64,000 nt of DNA. Origin: an uncultured Clostridia bacterium (GTDB lineage Bacteria > Bacillota > Clostridia > Christensenellales > Borkfalkiaceae). Location of the stretch: contig CALVMR010000007.1 in the NCBI GenBank assembly GCA_944346885.1, positions 1 through 64,000 of the forward strand, given 5' to 3'. This document shows positions 59,180-64,000 of the stretch, one piece after another. The translations under genes and the position numbers were made by a program. How positions within the stretch are numbered: position 1 is the stretch's first letter; the number at the start of each line of letters is the position of its first letter. The notes beneath the pieces were generated by a model. That model ran no database searches. It was not told where the DNA came from and worked only from the letters and a program-made list of their open reading frames with translations.

Positions 59180-60364
59180 ATGAACCAAAGAATGTACGGA
59201 TTGGGCAGCAAATGTTCCGTCATCCGTGAAATTTTTGAATACGGCAAGGCGCGTGCGGCGCAGGTCGGGGCGGAAAACGTATACGATTTCAGCCTCGGCA
59301 ATCCGAGCGTGCCGCCGCCGCAGGCGGTGGAGGATGCGATCGCGCAGCTCTTGCAGGGCGGGGATATGACCGCTTTGCACGGGTATACGTCCGCCCCCGG
59401 AGATTTAGAGGTGCGCGAAGCGATCGCGGCGCACATCCGCAAAACATTTTCGTTTCCCGCCGACGCGGCGCACCTGTACATGACCTGCGGCGCGGCGGCT
59501 TCGCTCACCGTTTCGCTCTCCGCCGTCTGCAACGCGGGGGAGGAAGTGCTCACGTTCGCGCCGTATTTTACCGAATACAAGGTGTTTGCCGAAACGGCGG
59601 GCGCGCGGCTTACGGCGCTGCCCTCCGACCCCGCTTCCTTCCTGCCCGACCTTGCCGCGCTGGAAGCGGCGCTTTCGCCGAAAACGGCGGCGGTGCTTCT
59701 CAATTCGCCCAACAATCCGAGCGGCGTCGTGTACGGGGAGGAGACGGTCAAACGGCTTGCCGCCCTTCTTGCGGAAAAGGAAAAGGAGTTCGGGCGCCCG
59801 ATCTATCTCATCAGCGACGAGCCCTACCGCGAACTCGTGTACGGCGGGGTGCAGGTGCCGTACCTGCCCGCGTACTACAACGATACGCTGGTGTGCTATT
59901 CGTATTCGAAGTCTCTTTCGCTCCCCGGCGAGCGCATCGGCTACATTTTTGTCAGCCCGCGCGCACGGGATGCGGAGGCGCTGTACCTCGCCGTATGCGG
60001 GGCGGGCAGGGCGCTCGGCTATGTGTGCGCCCCCTCGCTCTTCCAAAAGGTCGTTGCGCGCTGCCAAGGGATGACGGGCGATGTTTCCGTTTACGAGCAA
60101 AACCGCAACACGCTGCTTGCCGCCCTTACCTCCTACGGGTTCGCCTGCGTGCCGCCGGACGGCGCCTTTTATCTCTTCGTGCGCTCGCCCGAAGCGGATG
60201 CGAACGCCTTTTGCGAGCGTGCCAAGCAATACGACCTTCTGCTCGTGCCGGGAGACGATTTCGGCTGCGCGGGGTACGTGCGCATCGCCTATTGCGTCTC
60301 GCCGGAGAGGATCGCGCGCAGTTTGCCCGCCTTTGAAAAGCTGGCTAAGTCCTACGGGCTGTAA
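59180..60364 (+). CDS. class I/II PLP-dependent aminotransferase
   Basis: The protein has 394 residues of fold type I. The PLP lysine is in CYSYSKSLSLPGERIGY near residue 240. LNSPNNPSGVVYGEE and ISDEPYRELVYGG (Asp, Tyr to PLP) are also visible, with DFSLGNPSVPPP near the N-terminus. Close in look to aspartate or aromatic aminotransferases of Clostridia. AAAGGAG stands about 9 nt before ATG. Substrate cannot be fixed from sequence. The following phosphatase gene starts 11 nt later. Confidence 0.9.
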   Translation: MNQRMYGLGSKCSVIREIFEYGKARAAQVGAENVYDFSLGNPSVPPPQAVEDAIAQLLQGGDMTALHGYTSAPGDLEVREAIAAHIRKTFSFPADAAHLYMTCGAAASLTVSLSAVCNAGEEVLTFAPYFTEYKVFAETAGARLTALPSDPASFLPDLAALEAALSPKTAAVLLNSPNNPSGVVYGEETVKRLAALLAEKEKEFGRPIYLISDEPYRELVYGGVQVPYLPAYYNDTLVCYSYSKSLSLPGERIGYIFVSPRARDAEALYLAVCGAGRALGYVCAPSLFQKVVARCQGMTGDVSVYEQNRNTLLAALTSYGFACVPPDGAFYLFVRSPEADANAFCERAKQYDLLLVPGDDFGCAGYVRIAYCVSPERIARSLPAFEKLAKSYGL

Positions 60365-60375
60365 GGAGGGGCGAG

Positions 60376-61101
60376 ATGCGTCTGTTGTTTATCCGCCACG
60401 GCGAACCCGATTACGAGCACGACAGCCTGACCGAGAAAGGCAGGCGGGAGGCGGCGCTGCTCGCGGCGCGGCTCAAAGAGGAAAAGATCGCGCGCATCTG
60501 CGTTTCGCCGCTGGGCAGGGCGCGCGAAACGGCGCAGGCGACCCTTTCCCTCCTCAAAGCGGAAGGGGAGATTTGCGAATGGCTGCATGAAATTCCCGCC
60601 GGGGTGAAGCTGCCGGGAACGGAAGAAGATCATAATTTTTTTGATTTTTTGCCCTCGCTTTTGGAGCGGTATCCCGCCCTGTATTCTCCGGACGGGTGGA
60701 AAACGGTCCCCTTTGTGGCGGAGAGCAACGTGCCCGCCAAATACAGTGAGATCTGCCGCGAATTTGACGGCATGCTCGCGCGGCACGGGTACGTGCGGCA
60801 GGGCAGGCGGTATGCCGCCGTGCGCCCCAACCGCGATACGCTCGTCTTCTTTTGCCATTTCGGGATAACGTGCCTGCTGCTTTCGCATCTGTTTCATCTT
60901 TCGCCCGTTCCGCTGCTGCACCACTTGGCTGCCGCGCCGTCGTCGATCACAACGGTCTATACCGAGGAGCGGGAAAAGGGGATCGCCATGTTCCGCTGTA
61001 CGGCGTACGGCGATGTTTCGCACCTGTATGCCGCAAAGGAGCCGCTCTCTTTTGCCGGCCGCTTTTGCGAAACCTTCGACTCGGACGAGCGGCACGACTG
61101 A
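60376..61101 (+). CDS. histidine phosphatase family protein
   Basis: The protein has 241 residues with the phosphoglycerate-mutase-like fold. The catalytic motif is LLFIRHGEPDYEHDSLTEKG (phosphohistidine His8), with RARETAQATLSLL and the second histidine in VFFCHFGITCLLL. AAGGAGG stands 5-8 nt before ATG. The substrate is unknown; sugar phosphates, phosphoglycolate or nucleotide derivatives are possible. Likely co-transcribed with the aminotransferase. Confidence 0.88.
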   Translation: MRLLFIRHGEPDYEHDSLTEKGRREAALLAARLKEEKIARICVSPLGRARETAQATLSLLKAEGEICEWLHEIPAGVKLPGTEEDHNFFDFLPSLLERYPALYSPDGWKTVPFVAESNVPAKYSEICREFDGMLARHGYVRQGRRYAAVRPNRDTLVFFCHFGITCLLLSHLFHLSPVPLLHHLAAAPSSITTVYTEEREKGIAMFRCTAYGDVSHLYAAKEPLSFAGRFCETFDSDERHD

Positions 61102-61131
61102 GCCGCGGAATACGGTCTGCCGAATACGCAA

Positions 61132-61164
61132 CAAGCCCTCCGCACGGTGCGTGCGGAGGGCTTG
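61132..61164. terminator. bidirectional terminator between histidine phosphatase and phosphoketolase
   Basis: Perfect 14-bp stem CAAGCCCTCCGCAC/GTGCGGAGGGCTTG with a 5-nt loop, followed by CATTTTG on the plus strand. Confidence 0.75.
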
Positions 61165-61175
61165 CATTTTGCCGT

Positions 61176-63566
61176 TTACTTGCTTTCGGGCGTGTGCCAT
61201 ACCCAGTTTTTGACTTCGGGGATATCCTCGCCGACGTCGGCGATGTAGTTCTTGTGCTTGACCAGAAGATCGTTCATCTTTTGGAAGAGCGCCGAACCCG
61301 TGTTGCCGAGCTGCGGCAAAACGGTGATCGCCGTCTTTACGAGGTCGAAGCGGTCGATCTTGTTTTGTACGCGCATATCGAACGGGGTGGTGATGGTGCC
61401 CTCTTCGATGTACCCGAACACGTGCAGATTTTTGTTGCGGCGGGTGTACGTCAGCTCGTGGATGAGCGTGGGGTAGCCGTGGAAGTTGAAGAGGACGGGC
61501 TTATCCTTGGTAAAGATCGCGTCGTAATCGGCGTCGGTCAGCCCGTGCGGGTGCACGCCGTGCGGCTGCAACTTCATCAGGTCAACCACGTTGACGAAGC
61601 GGATCTTCAATTCGGGCAGGTTGTCGCGCAAAATGGTGACGGCGGCAAGCGCTTCGAGGGTAGGGGTGTCGCCGCAGCTGGCGATCACGATATCGGGCTC
61701 CTGCCCCTCGTCGTTGGAAGCCCAGTCCCAAATGCTGATGCCCTGCGTGCAGTGGTTGACCGCCTGTTCCATCGTCAGCCACTGGAAGCTGGGATGCTTG
61801 GACGCCACGATGACGTTGACGTAATTTTTGCTCTTGACGCAGTGGTCGAAGCAGGAGAGCAGGCAGTTTGCATCGGGCGGGAGGTACATGCGCACCACGT
61901 CCGCCTTTTTGTTGGCGATGTGGTCGAGGAAGCCGGGGTCTTGGTGCGTAAAGCCGTTGTGGTCCTGCTGCCATACGTTGGAGGTGAGCACGAGGTTGAG
62001 CGAAGCGATATCCTGCCTCCAAGGGAGCTGGTTGCACACTTTCAGCCATTTTGCGTGCTGCGCCGCCATCGAATCGACAACGCGGATAAACGCTTCGTAG
62101 GAAGCGAAAAAGCCGTGGCGCCCCGTCAGGATGTAGCCTTCCAGCCAGCCTTCGCACATGTGCTCGGAGAGATAGGAGTCCATGATGCGCCCGTCTTTGG
62201 CGAGTTTGTCGTCGTCGGGGTAGATCTCCGCGTTGAAGTCGCGGTCGGTCACTTCGAAGGCGCGGTACAGCCGGTTCGACATGCATTCGTCCGGGCCGAA
62301 CATGCGGAAGTTTTTGTTTTCCTTGTTGAGCACGAACACGTCGCGGACGTAGCCGCCGAGTTCGAGCATATCCTGCGTCTTTACGCCGCCCGGCGAAGGT
62401 ACGTTGACCGCGTATTTTTTAAAGTCGGGCAAGCGCAGATCGCGCAGCAGCTTGCCGCCGTTTGCATGCGGATTGGCGCTGATGCGGCGGTCCCCTTCGG
62501 GTGCGAGGGCGCGCAGTTCGGGTTTGAGCCTGTAATTTTCGTCGAACAGCTCTTCGGGCTTGTAGCTCAAAAGCCAATCCTTCAAAAGCTGCATGTGTTC
62601 GGGCTTTTCCATGGTGATGGGCACTTGGTGCGCGCGGAAGGAGCCCTCGATCTTAGCCCCGTCCACGACCTTCGGGCCCGTCCAGCCCTTCGGGGTGCGC
62701 AGCACGATCATCGGCCAGAAGGGGCGTTCGCCGTTCTTGCCTTCGCGCGCGTCCTTTTGGATCTTTTTGATCTTTTCGATGCACTTATCCAGCGTTTTTG
62801 CCATCAGCTTGTGCATGGTCATCGGGTCGTCGCCTTCCACAAAGTGCGCTTCCCAGCCGCAGCCGTGGAAGAAACTTGCCACTTCGTCTTTGGAGATGCG
62901 CGCAAACACCGTCGGGTTGTTGATCTTGTAGCCGTTCAGGTGCAGGATGGGCAGCACCGCGCCGTCGGAGGCGGGGTTGATGAATTTATTGGAGTGCCAT
63001 GCCGTGGCAAGCGGGCCCGTTTCCGCCTCGCCGTCGCCGACGGTGACCGCCGCGATGAGGTCGGGGTTGTCGAACACGGCGCCGAACGCGTGGGCGATGG
63101 AGTAGCCGAGCTCGCCGCCCTCGTTGATGGAGCCGGGCGTTTCGGGCGCAACGTGGCTGGAAATGCCGCCGGGGAACGAGAACTGTTTGCACAGCTTTTT
63201 CATGCCCTCGCGGTCCTGCCCGACGTTGGGGTACACCTCGCTGTACGTGCCTTCGAGGTAGGAGTTGGCAACGAAGAAGTTGCCGCCGTGGCCGGGGCCG
63301 GAGAGCAGGATCATATCGAGGTCATACTTTTTGATGACGCGGTTCAGGTGCACGTACACGAAGTTTTGCCCCGGTACGGTGCCCCAGTGCCCGACGATCT
63401 TCTTTTTGATCTGATCGCGTGTGAGCGGTTCGCGCAGCAGGGGGTTATCCAGCATGTACAGCTGGGCGGCGGCAAGGTAGTTGGATGCCCGCCAATAGGC
63501 GTTCAGCTTTGTAAGATACTCGTCAGAGAGCATCTGCCTGTCTTTGCCTGTTGCAACTTTGTTCAT
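61176..63566 (-). CDS. xfp: xylulose-5-phosphate/fructose-6-phosphate phosphoketolase
   Basis: TPP-dependent cleavage of xylulose-5-P (and probably fructose-6-P) with phosphate to acetyl-phosphate and glyceraldehyde-3-P or erythrose-4-P. The protein has 796 residues. [17 protein letters not shown] near the N-terminus is a family signature, then [20 protein letters not shown] (TPP site, GDGE) and the late [24 protein letters not shown] 63566 follows AAGGAGA; the longer frame to 63614 has no ribosome site. Serves pentoses such as arabinose from the GH51. Confidence 0.95.
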   Translation of the reverse strand: MNKVATGKDRQMLSDEYLTKLNAYWRASNYLAAAQLYMLDNPLLREPLTRDQIKKKIVGHWGTVPGQNFVYVHLNRVIKKYDLDMILLSGPGHGGNFFVANSYLEGTYSEVYPNVGQDREGMKKLCKQFSFPGGISSHVAPETPGSINEGGELGYSIAHAFGAVFDNPDLIAAVTVGDGEAETGPLATAWHSNKFINPASDGAVLPILHLNGYKINNPTVFARISKDEVASFFHGCGWEAHFVEGDDPMTMHKLMAKTLDKCIEKIKKIQKDAREGKNGERPFWPMIVLRTPKGWTGPKVVDGAKIEGSFRAHQVPITMEKPEHMQLLKDWLLSYKPEELFDENYRLKPELRALAPEGDRRISANPHANGGKLLRDLRLPDFKKYAVNVPSPGGVKTQDMLELGGYVRDVFVLNKENKNFRMFGPDECMSNRLYRAFEVTDRDFNAEIYPDDDKLAKDGRIMDSYLSEHMCEGWLEGYILTGRHGFFASYEAFIRVVDSMAAQHAKWLKVCNQLPWRQDIASLNLVLTSNVWQQDHNGFTHQDPGFLDHIANKKADVVRMYLPPDANCLLSCFDHCVKSKNYVNVIVASKHPSFQWLTMEQAVNHCTQGISIWDWASNDEGQEPDIVIASCGDTPTLEALAAVTILRDNLPELKIRFVNVVDLMKLQPHGVHPHGLTDADYDAIFTKDKPVLFNFHGYPTLIHELTYTRRNKNLHVFGYIEEGTITTPFDMRVQNKIDRFDLVKTAITVLPQLGNTGSALFQKMNDLLVKHKNYIADVGEDIPEVKNWVWHTPESK

Positions 63567-63638
63567 AGAAGTTCTCCTTTTGATGAGTAAAATTTTAGGT
63601 ATATTCAGCGGCATGGCGTGCCGTTTTTGGCTTTGCTG

Positions 63639-64000
63639 CTATTTTTCCTCGTTTTCGGGGGCGCCCTGCGGGCGTTCGGCTTTGCGGGAGAACACCCGTT
63701 TCAGCCCCCGCTCGATCGCGTCCGTCACCTTTGCGTTGAACACAACGAATTTATCCCAGAAAAATTCGGTGATGAAGTTCAGCACCATCATCAGGGCGGT
63801 GACCAGCAGTTCGTTTACCCCCGCCGCAACGATCGCGTCCGCCCCGAAGGTGGAAAGAGGCGTAAAAGCGCCGTAATAGAGCACGACCAGCCCCATGGCG
63901 AGCGGTACGTTGTTCGCCGCTTTGAAGGTGAATTTGCGGTTGAAGGTAAAATTCCACACCACGGAGAGGATCAGGCTGACGAGATAGGCGATCCAATACA
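63639..64000 (-). CDS. GtrA-like membrane protein (N-terminus outside window)
   Basis: At least 120 C-terminal residues of a GtrA-family protein, open to the right edge. The signature SVVWNFTFNRKFTFK is near the start of the visible part, with two further hydrophobic helices and FWDKFVVFN. GtrA proteins are small membrane proteins thought to take part in moving lipid-linked sugars across the membrane. A charged tail (KAERPQGAPENEE) follows. It could be fused to a glycosyltransferase upstream; not visible here. Confidence 0.8.
   Translation of the reverse strand, partial: YWIAYLVSLILSVVWNFTFNRKFTFKAANNVPLAMGLVVLYYGAFTPLSTFGADAIVAAGVNELLVTALMMVLNFITEFFWDKFVVFNAKVTDAIERGLKRVFSRKAERPQGAPENEEK

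Noticed and set aside
60852-63590. A 912-residue plus-strand ORF
   Set aside because: It is antisense to phosphoketolase and reflects GC-rich codon bias; the minus-strand protein is unmistakable.

Overview
This window comes from a GC-rich, low-GC-clade-related Gram-positive bacterium, most likely an uncultured gut Clostridia (Christensenellales-like). The reasons are the sporulation gene yunB, a T-box leader in front of pheST, the secG-rnr-smpB order, an archaeal-type AspRS, a GtrA protein, a bifid-type phosphoketolase and a large Gram-positive glycan-utilisation locus. The taxonomic placement is inference. The first ~1.7 kb (end of tpiA and most of gpmI) has a different codon style and may be a recombined segment or an assembly join.

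Layout. 1-5.4 kb: tpiA (partial), gpmI, secG, rnr, smpB. 5.4-8.2 kb: metY and metA, each preceded by the same 214-nt structured leader, which I do not recognise and think is a candidate new regulatory RNA. 8.4-13.7 kb: manA, a ROK sugar kinase, a phosphopantetheinyl transferase, a C_GCAxxG_C_C protein, fruK and a membrane protein. 13.9-16.5 kb: a GH51 arabinofuranosidase. 16.7-24.2 kb: yunB, T-box-pheST, an iron-type alcohol dehydrogenase and an archaeal-type aspartyl-tRNA synthetase. 24.3-26.0 kb: birA with a textbook BirA operator, then bioY with a weaker one. 26.1-27.0 kb: one intact tRNA-Pro, preceded by a broken copy and followed by a tandem array built from tRNA-Pro pieces.

27.1-55.2 kb is one large glycan locus. 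It has a divergent AraC regulator, a TIM-barrel protein with a Gfo/Idh/MocA oxidoreductase, and an ABC sugar importer (binding lipoprotein and two permeases, no ATPase gene). Four large secreted or lipid-anchored proteins follow, then cytoplasmic enzymes: GH78, two GH130, an ADP-ribosylglycohydrolase-fold protein, UxaC, UxuA, KDPG aldolase, an SDR, KdgK and a phosphohexomutase. Together they suggest import of an oligosaccharide with rhamnose, glucuronate and mannose. Rhamnose would be trimmed by GH78 and mannosides phosphorolysed by GH130 to Man-1-P, which the mutase converts to Man-6-P for ManA (8.4 kb). Glucuronate would go through fructuronate, mannonate and KDG to pyruvate and glyceraldehyde-3-P. 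The FucO-like dehydrogenase and the phosphoketolase elsewhere in the window could serve deoxysugar and pentose catabolism.

55.3-64 kb: an SLC13/ArsB-type permease, a low-molecular-weight tyrosine phosphatase, an MgtE with a duplicated N-domain, an aminotransferase, a histidine phosphatase, phosphoketolase and a partial GtrA gene. Many promoters fit the sigma-A consensus with 17-nt spacers. At least three genes (PPTase, birA, AraC regulator) have a -10 box 6 nt before the start codon and look leaderless.
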